From assembly GCA_006386115.1 (NCBI GenBank), contig VFIW01000015.1, forward strand, positions 613,001 through 677,000: a stretch of DNA of 64,000 nt, written 5' to 3'. The notes under the pieces were generated by a model that worked only from the letters and a program-made list of their open reading frames with translations, was not told the DNA's origin and did not search any database. This stretch comes from Globisporangium splendens. Lineage: Eukaryota; Oomycota; Peronosporomycetes; Pythiales; Pythiaceae. Positions 1 to 12,700 of this stretch are shown piece after piece; within the stretch, counting starts at the first letter, position 1, and each line of letters begins with the position of its first letter. Position numbers and translations under genes: made by a program.

Positions 1-317
1 AATGATGGGCACGCAGCAGCAGCAGCAGGAAATGGAAGCAGCACGCGGGAAAGACATGGCCATGGGAAGAATGCACATCTTTGTCCATGGTAGCCAGCGC
101 TGTAATTGCAAATGTGCGGCCAATAGTCGCAGACCAGAATAAAAGGGTCAGTAGTCTATTTTATAGGTTATCGCAGGCAGTGTTTGTATGAAACCGACTC
201 GTTTTTACATCGCTTGCGATTATACATATGCTGCATCTTAGGTTGCTTTCTTGCCTCTTTGATGTTCACAACGCAACCAAGAGACACACTCACAATCGCA
301 CTCACTGACTGCACAAG

Positions 318-683
318 ATGCCGCGCTTGCTCCTGCTGCTCGCGCTCGCGACGACGGCCGCCGCTGCGCTCTCGGGAACCGCGGCCGCGTGCACGGAAGA
401 CGGGCTCATTTGCCCCGACGGCAGAGTGCTCTCGCGCGATCCGCAGCTCGACTGCGACTTCCCCGCGTGTCCTGCGGCTGCCGCGCGTGAGAATGAGCGC
501 GTCGAAGAGGACAAGAGCGTCGAGGAAAGCGTCCAAGACGGTGGAGAAGGTGAAAGTGAAGACGATGGAGATGAGGAAGAAGACGAGAGTGCGAGTGAAG
601 ACGCCACGAATGCCTCGAATGCAGCTGAAGTCGCTGTGAACGTGTCCCAGACGCTCTCGTTCGCGAACCTGCGATTCAGATAA
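318..683 (+). CDS. Small secreted Cys-containing acidic protein
   Basis: Single-exon reading frame of 121 residues. Residues 1-24 form a Leu/Ala-rich signal peptide with a likely cleavage after the Ala run. The mature N-terminus holds four cysteines (about C25, C32, C46, C51) in a compact module with the motif CPDG, probably two disulfides. The rest is low complexity and very acidic (Glu/Asp/Ser, residues 58-95) with possible N-glycosylation sites (NAS, NVS) near the end. I do not recognise the family: a short CxxDGxxCPDG...CDFPAC module occurs in unrelated secreted proteins. It is probably extracellular. Antisense frames over it lack any such logic. Confidence 0.6.
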   Translation: MPRLLLLLALATTAAAALSGTAAACTEDGLICPDGRVLSRDPQLDCDFPACPAAAARENERVEEDKSVEESVQDGGEGESEDDGDEEEDESASEDATNASNAAEVAVNVSQTLSFANLRFR

Positions 684-856
684 TGAGAGGAATTGGGACC
701 TGACATCGCGTAATGGAAGCGATGTATCGAATGGAATGATGAGCACTGAGTCATTACTGTGAGTAGCAGCAGTGTATTTTTCTTCTTAAACATGTAATCA
801 AACTCCAAACCACACAACTCAGTCAATAAACGCGACACTGCTCTCCCTTTGCCAGC

Positions 857-3800
857 TTACTCTTGTTGCGCTTGAAGACGCAACTTGGAGTCCTGGCGCA
901 CGAGGTCGCCGATGTTGTCGCTGATGACGCCGTCGATCGCGTGCTGCTTCTGGAGCTGCACGCACGCGTGGCTCGTGTTCTGGTCGCCCCAGGTCAGCAA
1001 CACGGCGTGCTTGGTTGCGCGCTTGACGACCTGCACGAGCTCGGGCGTCGCGATGAAGTCGTCCGAGTTGGACACCATGCCACCCAGCTGCTCCATCTTG
1101 ACGAAGTTGACGGCAAACTGCAGCGTCAGGCGCGCGTCGAACGCGTTCGGCTTGATCGAGCCGTACGTGAGGAAGAACACAGGGTACGTGGCTTGCTTGG
1201 TGCGCAAGAGCACGCACAGGTTCGGGTCGAAGCACGAGAAGAAGATGCGGCGGTCGCCCGCATGGTCGAACACGCAGCGCAGGATCGCGTCGACGTACTC
1301 GTTCATCGCAAACGGTACCGAGTGACGCATCGCCGTGCGCCACACGTTGTCCGGGTACTTGATCTCGACATTGAGCCCCACTTCGGCAGGCACGTGCTTG
1401 AGCAGCTCTTCAAGCTTGGGGAAAAACTCGACCAAGTGGTCTTCGTCGACCTCAAGGACAGCAGCAGCCTCGGAGGTAGCAGGCACGGCCGCGCTCGTCT
1501 TGGAGACCTTCTTCTTCTCCCCGAGCACTTGCGTCCAGTGCTTGCGGACGCGCTTCTGCAAAATCTGGAGTTTGTCGCCGCTCTTGCGCGTCTTGGCCGG
1601 CGTCGAGTGCGATCGCTGGAGCTGGCGCAGCGTCATCTCGTGGATGCCGATCTCGAATTCCTCGGCCCGCGAGCCGTGGGTCCACGCGTTCTTATCCTCC
1701 AGTCCAACGTTGAGCACGAAGTCGTGGTACAAAACGGGAACCTTGTCCTTCGTGAGCTGAACATCAAACTCGACAAAGTCGGCGCCGTTGCGGCCCGCAA
1801 GGATGAACGACGCGAGCGTGTTTTCGCGGGTCAGCGCGTGGCGGAAGCCCTCAACCTGGTGGTACGAGCGCCCCATGCCGCGGTGACCACCATTCAGCGG
1901 CTTACGGGGTCGCCAGTACGAGCGCCAGACATGCGAGAGGTTGTTTCGCGCGTGCACGAATGGCTTGATGACCAGGTACGTGAGCGTGAGTTGGCCGATG
2001 ATGCACGGTGTCGCAGTGTTGACGGAGACAATAGGAAGCGTCAGGTAGCCTTCGCCATGGGTACTGAGCTGCGATGGTAGCAACTGGACCGTACCGAGTT
2101 TCTTGTTCGCCTGCATCGTCTTGGCCGAGTACTTGTAAATGTCAAATTCCAGTCGATGCGCAAGAGCCGACGGGTTCGTGGTCCCTGCCGCGGTCGAGAG
2201 CGCACTCAATGGGATCTGGGTACGGAAGACCTGCGCGTGCGTGGCATCCGTGAAGTGGGTCACATCCTCATCGTATCGATCGAGCGTTGGCTCAGCGGAC
2301 ACAGGCTGAGCGGTTCGAATGAAGTAGTCGCGGATCGAGCAGAACGAGTCATCGTTCATCACTTCGAGCAACGACTTGTAGGTCACAAACTCGCACGTCA
2401 CAGTCTCCAACGCACGGAAGTCAGCGTGTTGCTCGGGCCATCGGCCAAAGAGACTCAGCTCATTAAAAAGTGCATTCTTGGAAAGTTTTCCAATGCTCTT
2501 GGTCCCAATGGACGTGTCCGGTCCAAACAGCTCGACTTCGCCATCACGAAGGAAAAACATGGTGCGAGTATGAGCTCCGTACGAGATGATCGACTCGCCC
2601 TTGGCAAAGGTCTTGGTCTCCACTTTCTTCAGGAGCCTCTCCGCCATTTCGGGATTGAGCTCTTGTATCCACTCGAGGTGATACAGCCACGGGAACGATT
2701 CGCTCGCAGCAGGATCGGTCTCCTCCGGGTTATGGTGATTGTTCAAGTAGCTCTTCAAGTCGACTTCGCGCTGCTTAAACGACTCCAACTCGCCGATGAG
2801 CTCCTTGGATTGCTTGTCGAGCAACGCGCTGCTACGTGCATCCACTTGCAGGTTCTTCCAGGCTGTGGTGGTTTTACCCTCTTGCTCCTCTTCCAAGCGC
2901 TGGTAGCGCATCCGGATTGCAACCGCGTCGTGTTTCGCACCTTCACCTGGAAGCCACTGCACAGCTGGAGCTTGGTCATTGAAGCTGCCAACCCAGAACC
3001 GCAGCAGCGCATTGCTCGAAGACGGGTTGAGCCACTCGCTGTCAATGTGCTCTTTTAGATCGCCGTCCAACGCCGCATCGACGCCATAGATGCCATCCTT
3101 CTGAAGCAGCTTGCGATTGCAATCCGCGGAAGCTCCGTTGGACGAGATGACTTGGAGCTCCGCAAACTGCAGGACGCTCGCTGCGCTCTCCTGCTGAAGA
3201 CGAACGTAGCGTCCAACGACGGCGTTGTTCTCGCTTGGCGCAAAGTACACACTCTCCACGCGAGCGTTATGGTCGAGTGGAATCTGGTGAGCAAACGCAT
3301 CGGCTTTCGCTTGCACAAGCGAATCCTTCTCCGTGCTCAGCGATTCTTTCGATACAAACAACCAGAGCGGTGGCGACGCGGCACTCGTCGATGTCGTGGA
3401 CGTGACCGGTGGCTTGCCCTCAGGATGCTTCGCGTGCTCGTGGTACGTCAGCGCCTTCCACAAGTGAATGCTGGAGAGCGCGTACTCTTGGCCCAAATCC
3501 ACCTCCCACCACGGGTTCTCCTCCTTCTCGGTGCGAGCGCAACGCCACTCCTGGTAGCCGTTCGTGTTGCCATTGTTCCCGAAGCTGGCCACGCGAGGTC
3601 CAGGAGACGGATTGCGGGAGGACGAGTGCGTCGAGCTCTGCGACGACGGTTGCTTGCTAAGCACAAGCCAAAGAACATGAAAAGCACCATCAGCACAACA
3701 GATTTGCAGTGCTCTGAACAAAGAAAAGGAACAGTACTCACAGTGCAACGTTGCTTCCTCCGCGCGTGATCGTCGTCGTGCGGTTTCCTGGGATCGCTTC

Positions 3801-4175
3801 CCACGAAAGCACCTCGTTGGCCGCAGTCTGCTTGACCACGTACTTGTACTCGACAGGGCGGTCCTGGTCCACGGCGAACGTCACAGGAATGCTCCACTCG
3901 CTCTCATCATCATCGCGCTTGACGCAATGCATCGGCACTACGATACACAAGTAGACACACACACCACCACCACGTCAGAGCCTGCACCACATGCCGTCCA
4001 TATGATCCACACACTTACCAGCTTGGTCGACGTTCCAGGTTCCGAGTTCGGGCACGTCTCCGACGAGGAACACGCCGACCGCCGCGTCGTGCGGCACCTG
4101 GCGCGTCAGCACGCGCACCGAGAACACGACGTCGACGGCGTCGCCCTCGCTCATGGGATTGGTGGTTTCCCCCAT
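857..4175 (-). CDS. GPCPD1-like glycerophosphodiesterase with CBM20, F5/8C-like and cNMP domains
   Basis: Three-exon model: 4175-4019, 3937-3742, 3656-857, giving about 1,050 residues; both junctions restore a CBM20 and a continuous frame. Domains in order: CBM20 starch/glycan-binding (about 10-115, split by intron 1), a discoidin/F5-8C-like galactose-binding fold (about 140-235, motif NPWWEVDLG), a cyclic-nucleotide-binding domain (about 450-560), a C2-like linker, and a GDPD barrel (about 725-1035, motifs GHRGMG, EFDVQLTKD, NVEIKYP). CBM20 plus GDPD is the GPCPD1/GDE5 plan, which hydrolyses glycerophosphocholine to choline and glycerol-3-phosphate; the F5/8C-like and cNMP modules are extra and suggest control by a cyclic nucleotide. 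The start is the first ATG before the CBM20; an additional upstream exon is possible. Likely cytosolic, since no signal peptide is visible. Confidence 0.85.
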
Positions 4176-5489
4176 CACGAGGGTCTTCTACTAGGCTTCT
4201 CTTGGGGCTTCTTCTCTCCACGCGGCGACTTGAAGAGTGAGCGGCGGGAGAAGGGAGGAAGAAGTCTGTCCATGTGGGCTGCCAACTGCGAGTCACGCTG
4301 CTGCAAAGAGAGAGAGAGAGAGAAAGAAAAATGGAAACTCAGCATCAGATCTGAGTCTGCGATGAGCCACAAGATTCGACTAACGGAGAACACGCAAATC
4401 TGAGACTAGGAGGATTACAGAATACACCTGTTTGTAAAAGCAGCTGTCTCTGAGTCTTAGGCGACCTCAGTCTGAGACTCAACTTCAATTTGGGTGCAAA
4501 AACACTGTACAGTATTTATCGCTTATACTGTCGTCGGATGAAGAATTGGAATATTACGAAAATGTACTTCGGCTTGACATGCATCCTGTAGCCATCTTTG
4601 CGACAGCTGGACACAGCTGAGCTAGGGACCCCGATCTTTGAGCCATATCCAGGTGCTGCTAGTTACGACGTAGCTCACGACCCGTTGGGCAAAAGGTGAG
4701 GTGCGTGTGCAGACGAAATCACTCATGCTTGGGTGTGGCATTAGTCCAAATGGGGACAAGACTTGCTGTTGAAGTCATCACACTTCTGTGTCGTATACAG
4801 AGGGAAGCAGATGCGAAGAGCGCTGCATATCGTTGGGTCGAATCGCTCAGAGGCAAGCTATCTGGCGAAATGCGGGAGACATACAAAGATAAGTCTGAGA
4901 GGGCACTGGCGCCATAAACCGAGCCTCTCAGATCAAAACACCAAGCTGGACTTTCCAATTATCGTCTACAACATGGTACCTGGAGCCACGCTTTACTCCT
5001 GTTAACTCGCGTTCTCCTTGCACAAAAGTAAAAACGGAAATAGTTTTAGTGTTTCCTCAACTGCGCCACAACGAGCAGCAGCTTTACTAGTATTGAAGTC
5101 GCAGCCTCAATCAGTCAAAATTTGCCGCCGGCAGCCGCGTCCCTCACTCTCACTGAACTCGCGAAAACCCATTGTATCGGGTTGTTACTTCCCACACATG
5201 TTGCCGAATCCTGTGCAAGTTTGTTGAAGCTTGCAATTACAGTCACCACACTGTGTCGAGTACAATATGTATTACTGCAATACCATGGTGATGGACCGTG
5301 AGTTTGACGCCTCTCTCTTCCTCCCCCCTTCGCTTCCTTCTCTACGGCGAGATGAATAAGGTAGCATTCTTGTTTTTCGTTCGTGAAAGACACGAGTCTG
5401 TTCCCAGTGCGTTGTTGAAAACGCAAACGGAGAGCGCGAGCGCGATCGTTCCGGAATCTGTACTGTACAGATTCCGGATTGCATGACGC
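4176..5489. other. Intergenic stretch, no gene recognised
   Basis: About 1.3 kb between the phosphodiesterase start and the ankyrin remnant. It holds a short GA-rich run near 4305-4325 and a T/A-richer tract around 4490-4600. Short open frames on both strands show no domain, signal peptide or sensible splice pattern, so I see nothing to annotate beyond likely upstream regulatory sequence of the minus-strand gene. Confidence 0.4.
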
Positions 5490-6660
5490 GTGCAAACGCG
5501 GGATGCGCAGAAAGCGCTTGCACTGTTGCGCGACAAAGGCATATCTGCAAACACTTTGGACGAGAATGGCCAAGCCCGATTGTTCACAACGGTACGGTTG
5601 GGACACGTCCATGTGCTGGAAATCCTACTCCAATACGGTGTGCGCAGAATGATCGACCCAGCTGAACGAAAAGGAGCCACTCCACTGATGTTGTAGCCCA
5701 AGAAGGGCACCTACGTGTCGTTTCCATTCCCGTTCAGAATGGTGCAAATGTGAATGCGTGAACTTCCAAGACGACTACTCCGTTGCGCGCTGCTTCTTAC
5801 CGCGGCCACGTTGAAGTTGTTGCAGAATTACTTAATGCGAAGGCGAATGTGAACTTGGCCATGTCTGATGGAGTAATACCGTTGCACTTTGCTGCTTGAA
5901 ATTGCCATGCGCACGTTGTTGCACTGCTGCTTCAGCATGGATCATCTGCTAACGTGGCCAGATCTGGCGGAGCAACCCCGTGTTGTCGCAGAGTTACTCA
6001 AATCCAAGGTGGATGTGAACTTGGTCAATGCTAACGGAACAACTCCACTTTACATTGCTGCACAAGAAGGGCACGTGGAAATTGTTGCCAAGATGCTCAG
6101 AGCTGAGGCAAGTGTGAATGTGTCAATGACGGCTAGTGGAGCGACTCTGCTGTACCTTGCGGCTCGAGACGGTCATACGGAGGTCGCTTCGGCTCTGCTG
6201 AAGAACAACGTGAGTGTGAACATAGCGAGATCGGGTGGAGTGACGCCATTGCACCTTGCTGCCAATAACGGGTTTGTTGAAGTGGCTACACTTTTGCTCG
6301 AGAGCGGCGCTGATCCCGGCTTGCCCAGATCGGATGGTCTGACTTTGCTGCTCAAGAAGGAAACGTGGAGGTTGTGAAGCTGTTGCTGGAGTATCACGCG
6401 AGCGTTGACTTGGCAGTTAATAGCTGGACTCCGTTGTACGCTGCCGCGCGTTATGGTCACTTAGAAGTGGTGAAAGAGCTGCTCAAGTGCAATACCAACG
6501 TGAATGTGATAACTACTCGCGTTTCAAACAGTGCCACGCGGTGGTGCGCTTACAGCTGCCAATTCTTCGAAGTACCGGTGCATTGCATTCAACGCGTGGT
6601 GCTCACTGTCACGACCATCAACGGACTACGACAGGGCATACAAATACAAGGTTAGGCGTC
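5490..6660 (+). pseudogene. Decayed ankyrin-repeat gene
   Basis: At least nine ankyrin repeats can be read across this stretch, but only by switching frame and passing stops. Frame breaks are visible near 5690 (the repeat core VAQEGH continues one frame over), in-frame stops near 5759 and 5896, and a deletion or frameshift near 6343 where the AAQEGNVEVV core resumes in another frame and continues to about 6510. Repeat spacing (about 33 residues) and the TPLxxAAxxGHxEVV signature are clear. Homology fades after about 6530. It resembles the ankyrin-only arrays that are abundant in oomycetes. The density of lesions makes sequencing error an unlikely explanation. Confidence 0.75.
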
Positions 6661-7234
6661 AGCGTCAATGTGGTTTACCCTTTGCAAGATCTTTGGTCAC
6701 GGTACTAGTTATGTGAACTAATAAGTAGCTCCAGGCATCGACGTAAAAGAAAGTCCCAGAGCTCAACGTTCGAATGAGATTTTCTTTTAATTGTATTGCA
6801 TTCTCTCAATGTTCTACCTCGTGCACTCCCTTCGGCAGGTTTGATGTTCTTACACCGCCAATGGAGGTCAGGGCTCGCTCCGTTGATTACCAGGTCTGGT
6901 TCGTTCTTCCGACTTTCAACAATCAACGCACGCCACACACAGTTGAGTTATCGTTGCATGCAGGACACGACGTTCTCATGTCACTCTTATTCCTGTAATG
7001 TAGGCTTCAAACTCTTTTTTACTGGTTTTGTGTTGTGAACTGCAATACGTAGCTATCTCAACAACTTCGTTTAATAATTACCCGAAACGAAAGAAAAAAG
7101 AAATGGCTGCCCTCACTACTTCTCCGGTGGCTTGGTCTTTTTGTCTCGTGTCGCTTCTCTTTCTTTGGTTTCCATCCCCTCGGTCCCTCATATTTTGTCT
7201 GTTTCTGATCTCTCAGCCTCTCTGTGGACTCACT
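6661..7234. other. Intergenic, nothing recognised
   Basis: About 570 bases between the ankyrin remnant and the 3' end of the Atg6-like gene. The sequence is T-rich on the plus strand in its second half (about 7120-7220), consistent with the 3' flank of a minus-strand gene. No credible coding exon or RNA was seen. Confidence 0.4.
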
Positions 7235-9303
7235 CTATGGATACCGCTTCGATATCCATGCGAGCAGCCACTTCAGGTGCGTGAGCATGCACTTCAGCGC
7301 CTTTGTCCACTGCTCGTCGTTGCCGAGCGAGATCGGGAGATCGTTGATCTTACCGCGCTGGATCTTGTACGGGAACTTCATCGACGGCTCTTCCTGCATC
7401 GCCCGTCGGCCTGCATCGTCGACGCATTCGAGAAAGAGGATCATCGCCTGGTTGAACCCGCGACGTCGAAACATGCCGCCATCACTGTAGAGACTGTACT
7501 CCTTGTTATGCGCGCTCACGACGCGCGAAAAGCTTCCTCGTGGAATCAGTTTGTTGCGGATAAAGTCAAAATTCGCGCGCTCAGCAATGATGGCCAGCAA
7601 CAGCACTGCTTGGCCGAGTGCAGCATTGATCTCCTGCCACTCCACGGGCTTTGAAGGTAATCTGCCGAGCCGGAGGCCATTGATCGTTCCAAACAGCCCA
7701 TCGTGCCAAATGTGGAACACGTCATTAAACACGTTGTACCTCTGCAGTCTTCTCAATAAGTCCGATGCATGCACAGAGTACACACTAACTGACTGTCGCT
7801 CGTCACGGCTGAGACCCAAGAGATGCTGCAAGAACGCGCCTTCCGCAAACGTACCACGCACCAATTGCTCGAGATCTTTCCCCGTCGCCCACAGCTCCTG
7901 CCGTTTCGACTGCACTTGTCTGGTTTCCAGGTCCAATGACTCCATTTCTTCCAAGAGCAGCCGTTCTTCTTCCTGGATAACTCGTAGTTCTGGATCTTCA
8001 TCGTACCCATTGAATTCGTAATTAATACTTTGCTCGTCATGGTCTGCGAGGAATTGCTCGAGGAACGAGTCGTACTGTTCGCGGTCGTTCGCTAATCCTT
8101 GTAGTGTTCTAATAAAAAGCACAGCACCAAGGCGTCAAATCCAAAGCTCAAACAGTAACATCACATGCTGAGAGCATTGCCGACGTACTCTTCGAGACCG
8201 TGAAGGATTGTCTCCTCGCAATCATGGCACGACGGTGTCTTCTTTTTCAGCAGCAACGAGCTACAAAGAGAATTGTAAAAGGAATACATATTCGTAAGAC
8301 AAAGAAGCATATAGCAGCTCTTGCCATCAAAAGCTACGAGTCCCACACGCAACATACCTGCAATCGAGGAGCTCTTGGAACCAGCTCAAGTCCGTGCCGT
8401 CGACTCGGCGTTTCCGGAACAATCGACGGCGTCGCACCACCTTTTCCGCCGAGGACGAATTCTCAATTGCTGCATCGTCGCGCACGACGTGTTCACGGAG
8501 CTCGCCTGAGAGTGGATCGAAATTCTCGAATGACGTCTCGTAGATCCATCCTTCCGCGTCGCAGTGCGCAAGCGTGTGGTCGATCTCCCACTCCTTGGTC
8601 ACCCACAGGTGTGGCTTGTTCAGCAGTCTCGCAGGCACGACTTCATTGATCGAGTGGCCCAGGAGGCCGCGATTGCAGCTGTAGAACGCGGCGATCAGAC
8701 CCGCGGCTTCAAACGTGACAGGAGCCCACTGCGGACTCTTTTTTCCGCCACTCCCCAGCACCATCCGCTGGCTCTCCCACACTACTTCGCGCGCGATCAC
8801 GGGCGTGGGACTCGTGCCATCGCCGACGCTGGTGCCTGCGCCGCTGGGTGAACCCAACGAGTTCTTGCTGCCGTTCGGCGTGTTCGGCGAACTGCCACCG
8901 ACGCTCTGATCTTCGTTCTCGTCGTCCTGGGAGGCATTATCGTCCACGCCTATGGGCACGCTACTCGTGTTCTCGTCCACTGGAGAGTACGTGCTCGGAT
9001 GATCAAACTCGAGCGAGCGCAACCGCGTGATTTTCTCTACGCCGCGTATTCACATACAGACGACAATGTTAGAACCCACACACACGCCACTGAATGGCCA
9101 TATAAGCGCGCAGGAAGCGCACCTTCGATGGACACGGGGTTGAACTTGAACTTGAGCAGCGCGCCGCACTGGTGGCACGTGAAGAGGCTCTTGCCCTCCA
9201 TGGCGACGCCCGCGGACCGCGACGGCGGGATCATAGTCGTGAGCGTTGTCGGCGCCACGTTCTTCACGATCGGCGTCAGCTGCTGCGGCAAGAGCGACGT
9301 CAT
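7235..9303 (-). CDS. ATG6: Atg6/Beclin-1 homologue with inserted dysferlin-type domain
   Basis: Four exons: 9303-9123, 9036-8358, 8260-8189, 8108-7235; phases agree at every junction and give 601 residues. The N-terminus has a CHQC pair and an LLKFKF segment typical of Atg6. The C-terminal half is unmistakable Beclin: CxxC (CHDC), a coiled coil (about 340-410), and the BARA/ECD region with FNDVFHIWHDG, GTINGLRLGRLP and EINAALGQ. Between them (about residues 150-285) lies a dysferlin/Pex23-type module: VVWESQR, a Trp-rich strand, GWIYETSF and VVRRRR. Beclin is a scaffold of the class III PI3-kinase (Vps34) complex for autophagosome formation. A 5' exon above 9303 cannot be excluded: a polypyrimidine/CAG acceptor stands at 9312-9320, only 9 bases before the ATG. 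Confidence 0.88.
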
Positions 9304-9752
9304 CCCTTCCTGCAGTGTAGTAAATAGTAATGTGACGCAGGCTTCACAGCAGCACGTAGACACACAGACACAGACACAGACACACAGACGCAGAGGATGG
9401 AGCTGCGTTTGGCGATGGGATCGAGCGAACGGCGGTGCTCTTGGCCTCTGAACCTTTTTCTTTCCCCCTCTTACTGCTGTTTCACGATGCGACCACAACG
9501 ACTCGTGTCGACTCTTGGACCTGTATAAAGTACAGATTGTCTATTGTGTGCCTGTTATATTGAGTTGAGAACAGAAAATATGCTGAGAATGTGTAAAACA
9601 TACAACTATCAAGCCTGTGTATAGTAGGTGTTTGGAAGTCAGGGAGTGGCAGAACAGCGATTGTTCGTTGCAAATACAGAGGTAGTACGGTACGCGTGTG
9701 GGCGAGAGCAGGTCATCGTCATGCCCACAATGCGGCAATTGACCAGAGAATA

Positions 9753-12700
9753 ATGGCGGACGCGAATGTCGCGGTTCACGCGCCGCCTTCGCTGCGTCCA
9801 TCGCAGGAGGACGACGTTGCGCCTCCACACCACGCTCACAACCAAGACAGGAGCGTAGACGACGCGCTGTCCCAGATCCAGACCACGGCGCCCTCAGCAG
9901 CAGCGTCCGCAGGAACGAGCTCTTCGCGCTCGCAGTCGCCGTCGCCATCGGCGTTCTCTGTGGATCGCACGCGGCTGTTTATTGTGTGTGGCCGCGGACG
10001 CAAAGCAGAGGAACTGCGGCTCTTGTTTTCGAGCTGCGGCGCGATCAAGCACTTGTACTTTGCGCTCGACCGAAGCAACAGGTCCAGGGTGCGTGCTCGT
10101 ACGTCGTTCTCGCTAAATTCGTGGGCATGCGCGTGCTATGCAAAACGGGCTGATCCGCACTAACGCTCTGATAAAATCTCGACTTCCTATAGGGATTTGC
10201 GTTTCTCGAGTACGAAGATCCGTCCTGCGCGGTGTCGGCCATTGACAAGTTTCACCAACTCAGACTCGACGATGGCCATGTGCTCAAGGTAATTGATGCA
10301 GTCTCCAACTGATGTTTCAAGTCATTGGCACTTACCTAGTTGCTGGCTCGTAGGTGACGATCGCGCGTGAGAAGCCGGTAATCGCCACGGGAAAGCTGAA
10401 GCGCAACCAGCAATCGAGTCACGAGCCGCGAAGTGACAGCGAGTCGAACTCGGAGGAGACGCACTTCCCAGGCAAACGGCAGCGCTCGAGTCCACCCGCA
10501 GTCTCACCGTCGACGTCCATGCCGGCGTTCTCGCGACGACGAACGCGGACGGAGGACGACGACGAGGGTAATGACTACAAGAAGGTCCATAAGGACGAGA
10601 CACTCATGCAGAACGAAGATCATTTTGATACCAAAATCGCCACAGCACACCTGCCTGGGGTTGCAACCTCAGCAGTAGATGCTGACGTGAAAAGTGTGCT
10701 GGATGACATCGTTTTTGCTATTGAAAAGGTCGGCGACGCATTATCGATTGAAAGCTTAGGCGCTCAGTACACGTCGATCGCCAAGCAAAGAGATCTGGTC
10801 AGTACAGCAGCGCATCGTTCCAGACAACAGCGAAATGGGAAGTGGTCATCATCCACGGAAGAGTCAAGCACGGACCAGCTCACCTCGAGCATCAGTTCGT
10901 TCACTCTTGATGCAACCGCACGCAGTGGGCCGGCAAAAACGTCACGCTTTGCTTCAGCTGCATCGGCGATGAGTTTACCTCTACGGACAGAAAGAGCTAC
11001 TTTACTACGGCGGCGTCGTCAGAGTACGGACGACAGTGATTCGAGCCTTGAAGACGGATCGGATGCGAGCATGAGTCGGCGGAAGCGAAGCAACACGAAC
11101 CACCGAGACTCACCAAAGTGGCCGACGACTCGGTCACCACAGCTTCCAATCCAGCGAGATGAGCTCGAGCTTTCGCCTTCGCCATCTTTGTTTTCTCCAT
11201 CGTCGTCGACGAAGAAACAATGCAAGCGCCAGTCCTCCGACCAATCTGCCGACGTGTCAGCTCGCTCCTCCAAGCAGCGTGTCACGAATTCAAGGCAAGC
11301 GAGAACGACGACAGACTTGAGCGCAATGCTAGTCGCTAAGGAACGTGAAAAGAGTGATTCACCGCTGCACATCCCACACTCCAAACTGTTTTTCGTCTCA
11401 ACGCACAAGGTAAAGTGGACTTTGTCTGTCTAAAAGAGCTTTGGAGCTAGCCATTTCCTATCCTCTGTGGTTTCAGTTTACATTGCAGGAGTTGAAGGCG
11501 ATGTTTGCTGTGTATGGCGATTTTGAGTGCGTTGAAGTTGTGAAAAGCTTTGGACGAATCAAGACCATGGCGTATATCAAGTATTCAGATGTAAGTAGTA
11601 AGCTGCTTGTGTACTTGTGAGGAAAGGTTGGCGTTTGACTGTTCATCGATCCACCTTTTCTTTTTTACTGTAGCCAAAGACAGCATCGTCGGTTTTAGAA
11701 TCCTTCCAAGAAGATGTCGGTCGTGATGAAGCGCAAGGAAATGGCGACTTTATGAAGGTATGGCACATGCATGTATCATAAACATTTTGAGATTGAAAGG
11801 AGACTTAGCATTCGCGCCTTGGTGTTATGTGCAGCTTTCTTTGGCTGACGAAAGCCCCAGCAACACCCCTCATCTTCCGTCGAGGCTGTTGCAACCGCAT
11901 GGTAACGCCTTTTCACCAGCGATGTCACCATCCGCTGCTGCTTTGTTGGAGGACCAAACTGCTCAGGAAAAGCTGTGGCTACTCATTCTGCATGATCGGT
12001 CTTTGCCGAGCCAGATCATATCGTCCCGTGTCTCGAGCTGTCCAGGTATGGAATTTGTCGACATCAAAGTATTTCGAAGCACGGGGGAATCTCAAGGCGT
12101 GGCGTTCGTGAAATTCGAAAAGGAGACCCAAGCTACTGAGGCAGCAGCGGAATTGCATCAATTGGAGCTCCCTGCTGGCTCAGGTAAGTTCCTTCAAGCA
12201 ATTGTGATTCTGGACCCCAGCTTATTCAGCACCATCCATGGTGGATCCCAAGGGCAGTATCTTGGAGCTCGATCCATGGAGCATGGTGATTTACGTGGAA
12301 ACGAACCCAGAGTCTCAGGAGGGGGCGAGGATGTCGACCTCTCCGTTGTCGAGGCTCGATTTGCCCACTTGATGCGCAGCAACGACCAGTACAACTCATA
12401 CCCTCCAGCTACTCGAGCTCCGATGCTGGCAGAAGAAGCAGCAACTTACCAATACCCCATGGGGGCTCCATTCCCCGCGATGGCACCTCCCATTCACGGA
12501 CCTCAATTCTCTGATGTGCACATGCAGCAGCTACAACTCTCGTATGGACTGTATCCTCCGCAGCAGTATGTCCAGTACCCAAGTCAACAGCTTTCGCAGT
12601 TTGCGTATGTGCCCGAATCGTCATGGAGTTCTACACCTTCCCCGCCACCATATTATCACCCAGCGCATGCCGTCAATGTCGCTCATGGCCCGGCGTACCC

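Noticed and set aside
863..2080. 405-codon plus-strand open frame
   Set aside because: Antisense shadow of the GDPD-encoding exon; low-complexity Arg/Leu/Val composition and no domain.
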